Assembly (NCBI RefSeq): GCF_003205515.1
Contig: NZ_KZ826483.1
Location: 248,001-312,000, forward strand
DNA length: 64,000 bases
Direction of reading: 5' to 3'
Origin: Litorivita pollutaquae
GTDB taxonomy: Bacteria; Pseudomonadota; Alphaproteobacteria; Rhodobacterales; Rhodobacteraceae
The notes beneath the pieces were generated by a model. That model was not told the DNA's origin. It saw nothing but the letters and a program-made list of their open reading frames with translations, and did not search any database. A program made the position numbers and the translations under genes. How positions within the stretch are numbered: position 1 is the first letter of the stretch; each line of letters opens with the position of its first letter. This document shows positions 18,416-26,976 of this stretch, one piece after another.

Positions 18416-19387
18416 ATGTTAAAGGCTCTGAAGAGGAACACTGTTGCGGCCTTGTCGCTTCTGGCGTTGTCAGTTCCGGCAATGGCCGAAGAGGTAACAA
18501 TCCGTGCTGTGAGCGGCTGGACCGCCGGATCGATCATTGCATCGCGCTATGAGGACTTTATTGACAAGCTGAACGAGCGCGGCAAAGGGCTTGTGCAGAT
18601 CGACTATCTGGGCGGTGCGCCGGCCATCGGTAGCCCGGTGCAGATCGTCAAAAAGGTCAAGGGCGGCGTTTACGGCATGGCCTACGTCACCGGCGGCTGG
18701 TACACGAATGTTCTGCCTGAGGCCGACTTTTTTAAGTTGTCCGAGGTGGATATTGCCGAGCTTCGCCAAAATGGCGGGTACGAATATATTCAAAAGTTGC
18801 ATGCCGAAAAGGGCTTGCACTATCTGGGCCGCACCTATGACACGTCGCCCTATTATCTCTACCTGAACAAGCCAGTGGATTCGGCCGATCTCAGCGGTAT
18901 CGATATCCGCGTGTCCACAGCTTATCAGGCGTTTTTCACAGAACTCGGAGCCTCGACACACTCGGCGCCTGTGCCCGAAGTTTACACGCTCATGGAGCGC
19001 GGCGTTGTGGACGGCTTCGGTTGGGTTGCTGAGGGGATCTTCGATTATAGCTGGGATCAGGTGACAAAATATCGGGTCGAACCGGGGTTCTTTACCGGTA
19101 ACGGCCACGTGCTGATGAATCTCAAGCTATGGGAAAGCATGTCGGAAGAACAACAGGCGATGCTCAACGAGATGATGCTTGAACTTGAACAAGGGAACTA
19201 CCTTGTTGCCGAAAATGACGCCAAGGAAATTGCGCGGCAGACGGAAGCGGGTATCGAGACCATCGTGTTGCCGCCTGACCAAGCCAAGATCTGGAGCGAG
19301 ACGGCGCGTCGTGTCGGTTGGGAAGAAGCCAGAAAAATCAATGCGACGGTCGCGGACGAAATTCGCGGATTTATTACCCGGCCATGA
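18416..19387 (+). CDS. TRAP transporter substrate-binding protein (DctP family), system 2
   Basis: This 323-residue periplasmic receptor has a Sec leader (MLKALKRNTVAALSLLALSVPAMA-EE), unlike the Tat-type leader of system 1. TRAP receptor features include the LGGAPAIGSPVQIVKKVKGGVYGMA stretch, the ligand-arginine region GIDIRVSTAY and PVPEVYTLMERGVVDGFGW. The ribosome binding site is strong (GGGAGGAG). It differs widely from the system 1 receptor, so the two are not a recent duplication and probably bind different acids. It is likely co-transcribed with the upstream hydratase-aldolase. Confidence 0.9.
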   Translation: MLKALKRNTVAALSLLALSVPAMAEEVTIRAVSGWTAGSIIASRYEDFIDKLNERGKGLVQIDYLGGAPAIGSPVQIVKKVKGGVYGMAYVTGGWYTNVLPEADFFKLSEVDIAELRQNGGYEYIQKLHAEKGLHYLGRTYDTSPYYLYLNKPVDSADLSGIDIRVSTAYQAFFTELGASTHSAPVPEVYTLMERGVVDGFGWVAEGIFDYSWDQVTKYRVEPGFFTGNGHVLMNLKLWESMSEEQQAMLNEMMLELEQGNYLVAENDAKEIARQTEAGIETIVLPPDQAKIWSETARRVGWEEARKINATVADEIRGFITRP

Positions 19388-19485
19388 ACCCCCGCACGTG
19401 GCGGCATTTTGCGGCCACGTGCATGTCTCATGTGATCGCGTGCGGCCGCACGCGATTTTGCCAAGAATATAGGGAGGTGTCTGAA

Positions 19486-20001
19486 ATGTTGCGACATGTT
19501 CGCGCGGTACACGATAGTGTGCTGAAGGGGTTTGTGTTGTTTTTTGGTGTTTTGGTGGGTTTTATCGCCGTCACGGTGTCGATGAATATCGTCTTACGGC
19601 TGATCGGTGTATCCACGGTTGAGTGGGTGGGCGAGGTCGCAGAATACTCGATCTATGTGGGGGCATTCGCCGCCGCACCTTGGGTGCTCCGGCTTGGACT
19701 TCATGTCAAGATCGATATCCTTTCCAAGACTTTGCCGCGTGCGGGCGCGCGGGCGCTTGACATGTTCGCCGATTTTGTCGGTCTCACGGTGTGTCTGTCC
19801 ATTGCCTATTTCAGCGCGGGCGCCGCTTACAACGCCTTCGAAAGCAATAGCGCCATCTACAAAAGCCTGGTGATCCCGGAATGGCCGCTTTTGGCGGTCA
19901 TACCTGCTTCGTTCTTGCTTATGGCCATCGAATTTGTGCTGCGCATCGTCGACAGTAAACCGGATGCCGCCGATGCGGCTCCTGTCTCGGGAGGGTTCTA
20001 A
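19486..20001 (+). CDS. TRAP transporter small permease (DctQ), system 2
   Basis: This 171-residue inner-membrane protein has four hydrophobic stretches (FVLFFGVLVGFIAVTVSMNI, YSIYVGAFAAAPWVL, LTVCLSIAYFSAG, LLAVIPASFLLMAIEFVL). ATG 19486 was chosen because GGGAGG lies 8 nt upstream; the longer frame overlaps the end of dctP2. The 98-nt gap after dctP2 includes a GGCCACGTG-containing stretch that could fold. It ends 2 nt before dctM2. Confidence 0.85.
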   Translation: MLRHVRAVHDSVLKGFVLFFGVLVGFIAVTVSMNIVLRLIGVSTVEWVGEVAEYSIYVGAFAAAPWVLRLGLHVKIDILSKTLPRAGARALDMFADFVGLTVCLSIAYFSAGAAYNAFESNSAIYKSLVIPEWPLLAVIPASFLLMAIEFVLRIVDSKPDAADAAPVSGGF

Positions 20002-20003
20002 GC

Positions 20004-21317
20004 ATGGAGTGGTATCTCGCGCTCTTGTTGATGCTTGCCATCATCGCGGTTGGTATGGCTATCGGCTTGCCGGTCGCCTTTTCTTTCATTGGTGCCAATC
20101 TGATCGGCATGGTGGTGTTCATGGGCGGCACCGGATCTTTGGAATTCTTGTCCGGAGAAATGTTTGAATCCGTGGCCAAGTTTTCCTTCCTGCCTGTGGT
20201 GTTATTTTTGCTGATGGGGGAGATCCTGTTTCAGTCGAAAGTCGCTTTTCGGGCGATCAATGCCGTCGATATTCTGATATCGCGGGTTCCCGGCCGCATG
20301 TCGGTCGTGGCCATCACTGGCGGCACCATCTTTTCATCGCTCACCGGCTCGACCATTGCCAATACGGCTCTGATGGGCGGCGTTCTTTTGCCGGACATGC
20401 TCAAAAGGGGCTATGATCCGGGCATCGCCATGGGTCCGATCATGGCGACCGGGGGGATTGCCATGCTGATCCCGCCCTCGGCGTTGGCGGTGCTGCTTGG
20501 CAGTCTTGCCTATATTCCAATCTCGTCGCTTCTTGTGGCGGGGCTCATGCCGGGTATGTTGATGGCCGCGCTGTTTTTGGGGTATGTGCTGATCCGTTGC
20601 ACCATCAATCCCGAATTGGCACCGGTTCAGGAAAGCGTAGAAACCCTGACGCGCCGCGAAAAATGGCGCCCGTTCCTGGTTTACGTTTTGCCGCTGATGT
20701 TGATTTTCGTGGCCGTTGTGGGCAGCATCTTTGGAGGCATCGCATCGCCAACCGAGGCCGCCGCGATTGGCTGTGTGGCGGCGGTGATCGCAGCGGCAGC
20801 CTACCGGTCGCTGTCTTTCGATGTCCTGAATACCGCGCTTTCGGAAACGGCCAAGGTTGCTTCGATGATCTTGCTCATCGTGGCCGGCTCGACCACCTTC
20901 TCCCAACTCCTGTCCCTGTCCGGGGCCATTCAAGGGATGCTGGGTTTTGTGGACGGGCTGAATCTGACCGCCTTTGGTGCGGTTTTGATGATGCTTTGTG
21001 TGTTGATCTTTCTGGGCGCGTTCATGGATCAGGTCAGCATGCTGTTGGTCACTCTGCCTTTCTTCTTGCCCATTGCACATGCGCAAGACGTGAACATGCT
21101 TTGGCTTGGTGTCCTGTTTCTGGTGGTGATGGAAGTCAGCCTGTTGACACCGCCCTTTGGACTTTTGCTGTTCGTGATGCGCGGTGTGGCGCCGGAATCG
21201 ATCTCGATGCTTGCGATCTACCGCGCGGCGATTCCGTTCATCTGCTTGGAGGTGTTGGTGCTGTTCGTGCTGTTCCTCTTCCCGGAACTGGCTCTGTGGT
21301 TGCCCAGCTTCTTGTAG
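20004..21317 (+). CDS. TRAP transporter large permease (DctM), system 2
   Basis: This 437-residue polytopic membrane protein, about 12 hydrophobic helices, is the channel subunit of TRAP system 2. It contains FLPVVLFLLMGEILFQSKVAF, TGGTIFSSLTGSTIANTALMG, GGIAMLIPPSALAVLLGSLA, IASPTEAAAIGCVA and LLTPPFGLLLFVMRG, all standard DctM positions. The ATG starts 2 nt after the dctQ2 stop. It ends the AraC-controlled run; a very strong hairpin follows at 21386. Confidence 0.92.
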   Translation: MEWYLALLLMLAIIAVGMAIGLPVAFSFIGANLIGMVVFMGGTGSLEFLSGEMFESVAKFSFLPVVLFLLMGEILFQSKVAFRAINAVDILISRVPGRMSVVAITGGTIFSSLTGSTIANTALMGGVLLPDMLKRGYDPGIAMGPIMATGGIAMLIPPSALAVLLGSLAYIPISSLLVAGLMPGMLMAALFLGYVLIRCTINPELAPVQESVETLTRREKWRPFLVYVLPLMLIFVAVVGSIFGGIASPTEAAAIGCVAAVIAAAAYRSLSFDVLNTALSETAKVASMILLIVAGSTTFSQLLSLSGAIQGMLGFVDGLNLTAFGAVLMMLCVLIFLGAFMDQVSMLLVTLPFFLPIAHAQDVNMLWLGVLFLVVMEVSLLTPPFGLLLFVMRGVAPESISMLAIYRAAIPFICLEVLVLFVLFLFPELALWLPSFL

Positions 21318-21725
21318 CCAGGGAACTGTCTGTCAACGCCAGTCAGATCGCAGGGTAACGCCGAGCGAGACGACCGCGAAAAAGATCATGGCGCGCGCCG
21401 ACAAAAGAGTTGGCGCGCGCCATGACGCGTTCTCCCCTATGGCCAATTTCGCGTCGGGAACGGCGGATACCGCTTCCTTTGTCGGGATAGGGGCACAATT
21501 CGGCATTGGTCGCGCGGCGATCGGCTCAATGGAAGATGTGAGCGCATATGGAACGGCAGGCTGCCGGCGCGGATCGGTTGTCAGAGGCTGCTTTTTTGAA
21601 GCGCACCTATGATATGAACGGACCTGTGCCGGCATCTATTGACTGCCAAGTTTGCAAGTATAAGCTGAAGCGCGGTAAAGTTTTCTTATAAATCAAGGTG
21701 TGTGAATGGAAGTCTGGGGGGAATG
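21318..21725. other. Gene-free interval between TRAP system 2 and the acyl-CoA dehydrogenase
   Basis: These 408 bp hold the long hairpin at 21386-21425 and presumably the promoter of the acyl-CoA dehydrogenase operon in the AT-rich last 60 bp. A minus-strand frame at 21333-21635 has no convincing protein character. Confidence 0.45.
21386..21425 (+). terminator. Very strong 17-bp hairpin after TRAP system 2
   Basis: Arms of 17 nt (TCATGGCGCGCGCCGAC and GTTGGCGCGCGCCATGA) pair fully, with a single G-T, around an AAAAGA loop, 69 nt beyond the dctM2 stop. This is the strongest stem I found in the window. No U-tract follows, so it may be a bidirectional or Rho-linked end or a message-stabilising stem. 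Confidence 0.6.
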
Positions 21726-22874
21726 ATGATCGCGCAAGAGGACGAGCAGGCGCTTTTGGACACGATTGACAGATGGGTCGAAAAAGACGTTCGGCCTGTT
21801 GTCAAAAAGTTTGATCACGCGGATGAATGGCCCGAGGAGCTTGTCGCCCAGATGGCTGATTTCGGCTTGTTTGGTGCAACCGTCAGCCCTGCCTATGGCG
21901 GGTTGGGATTGCCTGCCGAGACCTACGCCAAAATCGTCATGAAAATCTCCGCCGTTTGGATGTCGATCACCGGGATTTTCAATTCCCACCTCATGCTGTG
22001 TCTTGCGATCGAGAAATTCGGAACGGAAGAGCAAAAACAGCATTGGCTGCCCAAGCTTGCGAGTGGCGAGTTGCGCGGTGGCCTCGCCCTGACGGAGCCC
22101 GATGCGGGAACTGACCTACAGGCGCTTCGCGTGACGGCCAAGCGTACCAATACGGGGTATATCATCAACGGCACAAAGACATGGATTTCCAACGGAATTC
22201 ATGGATCGGTTTTTGCCCTTCTGGTCAAGACCGACACAGACATCGAACCTCGCCATAAGGGCATGAGCTTGATGATTGCGGATAAACGCGAGGGTTTCAC
22301 CGTGGGCCGCAAGCTCGAAAAGCTTGGCTACCAATCGATTGATTCCGCAGAACTTGTTTTTGACAACTATGAACTGCCGGCGAACCAGTTGATCGGCGAA
22401 ACCGAAGGGCAGGGGTTCTATCAGGCCACCGGCGGGCTTGAGCTGGGCAGGATCAATGTTGCGTCACGCGGCGTCGGGATCGCCGAAGGCGCGCTTCGAT
22501 TGGCGGTCGACTACGCCAAGCTGCGCAAGACATTTGGCAAACCCATCGCAGAACACCAAGCCATTCAATTGAAATTGGCAGATATGGCGACACGCGCACA
22601 GGCCGCGCGCTTGCTAACCTTGGACGCTGCACGAAAATTCGATTCCGGCCAAAGGGTGGATATGGAAGCCGGCATGGCCAAATATTTTGCATCGGAAGCT
22701 GCCTTGGAGAACTCCATCGAAAGTATGCGCGTCCACGGCGCCTCCGGGTATTCCAAAGAGTATGATATCGAACGGCTATATCGAGATGCTCCGCTGACCT
22801 GCATTGGTGAAGGCACAAACGAAATGCAGCGGATTATCATCGCGCGGCAATTGGTCAAGCGGAGCGAGGCATGA
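21726..22874 (+). CDS. Acyl-CoA dehydrogenase
   Basis: This 382-residue FAD enzyme performs alpha,beta-desaturation of an acyl-CoA. It has the N-terminal helical domain, GLALTEPDAGTDLQAL and TKTWISNG (flavin and substrate contacts), QGFYQATGGLELGRINVASRGVG, RKTFGKPIAEHQAIQ and the C-terminal CIGEGTNEMQRIIIARQL. The glutamate in GEGTNEMQR is at the usual catalytic-base position of short-chain and glutaryl-CoA-like members. ATG 21726 has the better spacing from the G-run than the ATG at 21723. It overlaps the next small gene by 4 bases and forms a short operon with it and the MaoC hydratase. Confidence 0.9.
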   Translation: MIAQEDEQALLDTIDRWVEKDVRPVVKKFDHADEWPEELVAQMADFGLFGATVSPAYGGLGLPAETYAKIVMKISAVWMSITGIFNSHLMLCLAIEKFGTEEQKQHWLPKLASGELRGGLALTEPDAGTDLQALRVTAKRTNTGYIINGTKTWISNGIHGSVFALLVKTDTDIEPRHKGMSLMIADKREGFTVGRKLEKLGYQSIDSAELVFDNYELPANQLIGETEGQGFYQATGGLELGRINVASRGVGIAEGALRLAVDYAKLRKTFGKPIAEHQAIQLKLADMATRAQAARLLTLDAARKFDSGQRVDMEAGMAKYFASEAALENSIESMRVHGASGYSKEYDIERLYRDAPLTCIGEGTNEMQRIIIARQLVKRSEA

Positions 22875-23143
22875 CCGGCACGGGCCAAGTGCCCTTCTTC
22901 AAGCCTGTGTTCGGAAAACATATTGTGACGGCAGACACCTATGGCAGGGACAACCAACGCAAGGCCGCCGCCAAAGGCATTTCCGCGTGTGTTGGCGCGT
23001 CTATTATGAATGTCATCGCCGGCTTACCGCTTGCGGTTGGCGTTCTCACCGCGATTGTTTGGCGAAGGGAACTGACGTCGATTATGATGCAGACACGCCG
23101 CATTTTGACGTCGGCTGAAAAGTGTGAAGATATATTCGTTTAG
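22871..23143 (+). CDS. Small hypothetical protein with one hydrophobic segment
   Basis: This 90-residue product is not recognised. It overlaps the acyl-CoA dehydrogenase stop by 4 bases (ATGA) and has GAGCGAGG just upstream, which supports translation by coupling. Residues 36-64 (GISACVGASIMNVIAG onward) form one hydrophobic helix, flanked by basic residues. In comparable operons a CaiB-type CoA transferase or an enoyl-CoA hydratase often lies here, but no trace of either is visible. It could be a real small membrane protein or the filled-in remains of a lost gene. Confidence 0.35.
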   Translation: MTGTGQVPFFKPVFGKHIVTADTYGRDNQRKAAAKGISACVGASIMNVIAGLPLAVGVLTAIVWRRELTSIMMQTRRILTSAEKCEDIFV

Positions 23144-23206
23144 CACAGGGTATTGCTACACAAGGCACATCTAGGAAAAATAATTTGCCTTGTTTTGGTG
23201 CCTGTG
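23144..23206 (+). promoter_or_regulatory. Nested stem structure before the MaoC gene
   Basis: Outer arms CACAGG (23144-23149) and CCTGTG (23201-23206) enclose inner arms ACAAGGCA (23160-23167) and TGCCTTGT (23186-23193) around an AT-rich 18-nt loop. It fills most of the 94-nt gap between the small gene and the MaoC gene and could be an attenuator or a stability element. Confidence 0.35.
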
Positions 23207-23237
23207 ACATCTGCGTAGAGGCCTTTGGAGGGCAAGC

Positions 23238-23744
23238 ATGAGAGAGATCGCGCCACGAAGATTCCGGGCTCAGATTGGGCTATACTACGATGATTTCGAA
23301 GTGGGTGACGTATATGAGCACCGGCCGGGGCGCACGATCACCGATGCGGACAACACCCAGTTTTCATTGCTGACGATGAATTACCATCCGCTGCACTGCG
23401 ATGCGCATTTTGCCTCCCAGACTGAGTTCGGGAAAATGTTGGTGAACAGCGGGCTCACAATCGCAATCGTGTTGGGCATGACCGTGCCAGAGGTTTCCGG
23501 GCAGGCCATTGCCAATCTCGGCTTTCAGGACATCAAACTGCTCGCACCGGTGTTCTCTGGCGACACAATATATGCCGAGAGCGAGGTTCTCGCAAAACGG
23601 CCCTCCAAATCGCGGCCCGGGCAGGGGATCGTGACGGTCCGGACAAAGGGTCTGCGTCAAGATGGAGTTGTCTTTATGACCTTCGAGCGCAGCGCCCTGA
23701 TCCGCAGTCGCGCCGATGCAGAGGCAAATCCAACCAATTATTGA
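23238..23744 (+). CDS. MaoC family enoyl-CoA hydratase/dehydratase
   Basis: This 168-residue hot-dog protein is an enoyl-CoA hydratase candidate, the step after the acyl-CoA dehydrogenase upstream. It opens with YYDDFEVGDVYEHRPGRTITDAD, as in the MaoC subgroup that includes mesaconyl-CoA hydratase-like enzymes. The hydratase motif is MNYHPLHCDAHFA: the aspartate of the usual GDxNPxH motif is replaced by Asn and the Asn by His, while the catalytic histidine before CD remains. That variant is common in this subgroup by my recollection, so activity is not excluded. GGAGGGCAAGC precedes the ATG. Confidence 0.83.
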   Translation: MREIAPRRFRAQIGLYYDDFEVGDVYEHRPGRTITDADNTQFSLLTMNYHPLHCDAHFASQTEFGKMLVNSGLTIAIVLGMTVPEVSGQAIANLGFQDIKLLAPVFSGDTIYAESEVLAKRPSKSRPGQGIVTVRTKGLRQDGVVFMTFERSALIRSRADAEANPTNY

Positions 23745-24429
23745 CCAAAACCCCCGCGTGGGCATCCAATGATAACGTCGCAATGAGCGCCTTTGGAACA
23801 GCGCCCGTTGCGATGGTCATGGGCTGCGGTTGCTTGGTGGATCCTTCGGTTGGCGCGGGCTTGTGTGCCAACCGGCTTAGCAGCTCTTTATGCCACGCGT
23901 AAAACCATAGAAATGCACGGAAAGGGACAGTCCGAGCAGGACGTTGCGCATGCCCTAAAAATTCCGGACGATGCGTTGTAATATATGCGTTGTGATAAAC
24001 ACCTATCTCACTCACGGTTCGGCAGGCCATGCAGCGCATGATCCTGAAAGGGGGCGCTGTAACGCGCCGTGTGCGGCCCCGTTTCAAAATGGCCCGCGCT
24101 TTTGCCGCGCGGGCCACTTCATGCTTTAAATGCTTGATCTTATTGGCTTGTTCTGCCGCCTTGATCGGTGGGGCGACCACTTCGCAAGCCGCAGCTTCCA
24201 TGTGTCGGGCGATCTTTTGCTCGTCCCCTGAGGTTCAGCCACTTCGCTGACCGCAGGAGCCACGCTTGACACACTGTGCCACAGCGTCCTGATTAAACTA
24301 TTTCGGAAACTGTGTTCCCTCGGTGGTATCCGTCTCTTCTTGGTGGCAAAATCCCAAGCCAGGCGTCTACATATCCAAGGGCCCTTCATCGCCCGCCGTT
24401 TTGCGCGGCAGGTCTGTCATGGCATAGCC
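23745..24429. other. Gene-free interval between the MaoC and alkL genes
   Basis: These 685 bp lie between convergent genes. Short frames at 23793-23981 (+) and 24029-24250 (+) have possible protein-like patches (LYATRKTIEMHGKGQ; a signal-peptide-like CLILLACSAALIGGA) but no family signal or good ribosome binding site. It may hold decayed coding sequence at the edge of the alk cluster. Confidence 0.4.
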
Positions 24430-25116
24430 CTAGAAGCGGTAAGCAACGCCGATGTTGAGGATTGTCGGATCCACCGACACTTTGCCGTTGACGGGCGCGC
24501 CTCCGAGGGTGCCAGAGATATCTGTTTCGAAGGGCGTGTAACGTATATCCGCATTCGCAAACCATTTTTCGCTCAGTTGATAGCGCACGCCAACTTGTAG
24601 CGCGGGCGCCCAAGCGTCTTTCAGGTCAAGATCGGCCACTGCATTCCCTTGTTCTTCCAAAAACAAGATCCGAGCGATGCCGGCCCCCACATATGGGCTA
24701 AAAGACGATTTGGTTTCAAAGTGGTATTGGAGCGACAAGATTGCAGGGCCGTATTTTGTTTCGCCAATGGGCGTTCCTGCCAAACTACCTGCGCCTGTCA
24801 AATTGGCCGTTGCTGGCAAACCGCCAAAGAAGTTGATCGCTACAGAAGACTCCAAAAAGTAGGAGACATCGAAGCTCAGTGTCGTGTCGTCTGAGATATC
24901 AACACCCGCTCCCGCTATCGGAGCGCCACCTGCGCTGATTGAATCCAGAGTTTCTTCGGTAAATACCTTTGCTGCGTTCACGCCGATAAGCCAGTCTCCT
25001 TTGGCGTAAAGCGGGTCCGCATCTGCGGTGTGGGGCGATACGAAGCCGCCAATTGCCATGATCGCCATGACGCCTGCGGCATAAGGCGCTTTTGACACCA
25101 GATCAGTGTGTTTCAT
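24430..25116 (-). CDS. alkL: AlkL-type OmpW family outer membrane protein
   Basis: This 228-residue OmpW-family beta-barrel has a signal peptide (KAPYAAGVMAIMAIGGFVSP, cleavage near TADA). KGDWLIGVNAAKVF starts the barrel, YGPAILSLQYHFETKSSFSPYVGAG is the central family segment, and it ends in aromatic IGVAYRF as outer membrane proteins do. In the Pseudomonas OCT plasmid system AlkL is the last alk operon gene and speeds alkane passage into the cell; here it is likewise last, after alkK. GGAGG precedes the ATG. A 90-nt gap with a 13-bp hairpin separates it from alkK. The AlkL role is inferred from position and fold. Confidence 0.83.
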   Translation of the reverse strand: MKHTDLVSKAPYAAGVMAIMAIGGFVSPHTADADPLYAKGDWLIGVNAAKVFTEETLDSISAGGAPIAGAGVDISDDTTLSFDVSYFLESSVAINFFGGLPATANLTGAGSLAGTPIGETKYGPAILSLQYHFETKSSFSPYVGAGIARILFLEEQGNAVADLDLKDAWAPALQVGVRYQLSEKWFANADIRYTPFETDISGTLGGAPVNGKVSVDPTILNIGVAYRF

Positions 25117-25160
25117 TTATTCCTCCCTTTGGTTGATTTTCTGCGCTTGACGCGCGGCGA

Positions 25161-25199
25161 CGTGCAGGCGGAATATGCGATATGCCTTCCGCCTGCATG
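25161..25199 (-). promoter_or_regulatory. Intercistronic hairpin between alkK and alkL
   Basis: Arms TGCAGGCGGAA (25163-25173) and TTCCGCCTGCA (25187-25197) pair perfectly over 11 bp, extended by a G-T and a C-G pair, with a 13-nt loop. It begins 7 nt downstream of the alkK stop on the minus strand. It probably limits read-through into alkL or protects the alkK message end. Confidence 0.55.
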
Positions 25200-25206
25200 T
25201 TTCAGG

Positions 25207-26829
25207 TTACGACAGGAGCATATCCCCATAGCTCTCGCGCAACTTATTCTTCAGCACTTTGCCCGTGGCGTTTCTCGGAAGTTCTTCCACGAAAACAACG
25301 GCATCGGGCATTTGCCATTTGGCGACCTTGTCAGAGAAGAAGGCAATGAGATCTTCTTCCGCCAGGTTCGTACCGGGCGCCCGAACCGCAATGAGAACCG
25401 GGCGTTCATCCCATTTCTCATGCTTGGCGGCGATGGCGGCGGCATCTGCGATTTCCGGATGACCGACGGCGATGCCCTCAAGTTCAACGGTGGAAATCCA
25501 TTCGCCACCCGATTTGATGATGTCCTTGGAGCGATCGCGAATGGTCATGAAACCATCGGCATCGATCGAGGCGACATCGCCGGTTTCGAACCATCCATCG
25601 GCTTCCAAGGTCGTGCCAGATTCAGCGCCGAAATAGCTGTCTACGACCCAATGACCGCGGATACGCAGATTGCCTTGGGCTGTGCCATCCTCGGGAAGCG
25701 TTTCGCCTTCGTCGTTGACGATTTTGAGCTCCACGCCATAGGGTGGGCGGCCTTGGCTTTCGCGCACTTTCGCTTGCTCTTCCTCGGTCATGCCAACATG
25801 GCGTTCAAGCAAGGCATTTGCCGTTCCGAGAGGTGAGGTTTCGGTCATGCCCCAAGCGTGCACAACTTCGGTGTCGTATTTGTCGCGGAATTCGGCAATC
25901 ATCGAGGGTGGGCACGCCGTCCCGCCGACAACTGTTCGTTTCAGCGAATCGGCTTTAGAGCCAAGCTTTTCGAGCGAGACAAGCAGCCCCTGCCAGATCG
26001 TGGGAACACCCAGTGCGACCGTCACGCTTTCGGCGTCGATGAGCTTTGCGAGGCTGTCACCATCAAGGCCCGGCCCCGGCAGGACCAGTTTGGCCCCGAC
26101 CATCGCCGCAGCATAGGGCGCGCCCCAAGCATTGACGTGGAACATCGGCACGACCGGCATCATTACTTCACGCGCCGAAAAGTTCAGCGTGTCAGGCAAG
26201 GCAGCGCCCAGCGAGTGCAGGACAGTCGAGCGGTGAGAGTAGAGCACGCCCTTGGGGTTGCCCGTGGTGCCGGAGGTATAGCAAAGGCTGGAGGCGTCTG
26301 TTTCGGCAACATCCACCCAATCGGCATTGTCATCCCCTGTGGCGAGGAAATCTTCGTAAAACACAAGTCCGGGGATTTTGCTCGCGGCCTCTTCGTCACG
26401 CTCCGACATAAGGACGAAGGTGTCGACGGTCTTTAGATTGTCTTTGATCCCTTCGATGATCGGCAGGAACGTCTTGTCGAAAAAGATCACCCGGTCTTCT
26501 GCGTGGTTGATGATATATACGAGCTGCTCGGGGAAAAGGCGCGGGTTGATCGTGTGGCACACCATTCCGCCGCAAGAGATGCCAAAGTAGCACTCCAGAT
26601 GCCGAGAGTTGTTCCACGCGATCGTCGCTACGCGATCCCCTTTGGAAAGCCCCAGCTTTGCCAGTGCAGAACCGAGTTTCCGCGACCGGTCGGAGATACC
26701 TTTCCATGTGGTCTTTGTCTTAGAGCCATCCGTTTCCACTGACACAATCTCTGTGTCACCATGGTAGCGCGCACCATGATCAATTAGAGAGTGGATCGTC
26801 AGCGGCATTTCCATCATTTGTCCGTGCAT
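25207..26829 (-). CDS. alkK: Medium/long-chain acyl-CoA synthetase AlkK
   Basis: This 540-residue ANL-superfamily ligase activates the fatty acid made from the alkane so that it can enter beta-oxidation. It has [23 protein letters not shown] (P-loop-like), [25 protein letters not shown] (adenine site), [19 protein letters not shown] and [20 protein letters not shown], with the final lysine in [15 protein letters not shown]. Long stretches match what I recall of OCT plasmid AlkK, including [12 protein letters not shown] and [24 protein letters not shown] precedes the ATG. It is separated from alkJ by 147 bp. Confidence 0.93.
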   Translation of the reverse strand: MHGQMMEMPLTIHSLIDHGARYHGDTEIVSVETDGSKTKTTWKGISDRSRKLGSALAKLGLSKGDRVATIAWNNSRHLECYFGISCGGMVCHTINPRLFPEQLVYIINHAEDRVIFFDKTFLPIIEGIKDNLKTVDTFVLMSERDEEAASKIPGLVFYEDFLATGDDNADWVDVAETDASSLCYTSGTTGNPKGVLYSHRSTVLHSLGAALPDTLNFSAREVMMPVVPMFHVNAWGAPYAAAMVGAKLVLPGPGLDGDSLAKLIDAESVTVALGVPTIWQGLLVSLEKLGSKADSLKRTVVGGTACPPSMIAEFRDKYDTEVVHAWGMTETSPLGTANALLERHVGMTEEEQAKVRESQGRPPYGVELKIVNDEGETLPEDGTAQGNLRIRGHWVVDSYFGAESGTTLEADGWFETGDVASIDADGFMTIRDRSKDIIKSGGEWISTVELEGIAVGHPEIADAAAIAAKHEKWDERPVLIAVRAPGTNLAEEDLIAFFSDKVAKWQMPDAVVFVEELPRNATGKVLKNKLRESYGDMLLS

Positions 26830-26976
26830 TTGGCTTCCTCATTAGATTTTGGATTTTGATCTGTGTTCCGATCGTTCTGGAAAGCCTGTAAGCTGTCGGT
26901 TGCGGCTTGAAGTTTCTTGCAGCAAACGCCATCACATCCGTCACACATATGTGTTTCTCTATGCTTTTCATCGCGC

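Noticed and set aside
21333-21635. Minus-strand frame over the TRAP terminator region
   Set aside because: It crosses the 17-bp hairpin and has no recognisable domain, though its last residues are hydrophobic.
23793-23981. Possible 62-residue gene after the MaoC gene
   Set aside because: No ribosome binding site or family signal; only a short protein-like patch.
26943-26954. ACACATATGTGT palindrome between alkJ and alkK as a regulator site
   Set aside because: Twelve fully self-complementary bases without further context or a matching promoter are not enough evidence.
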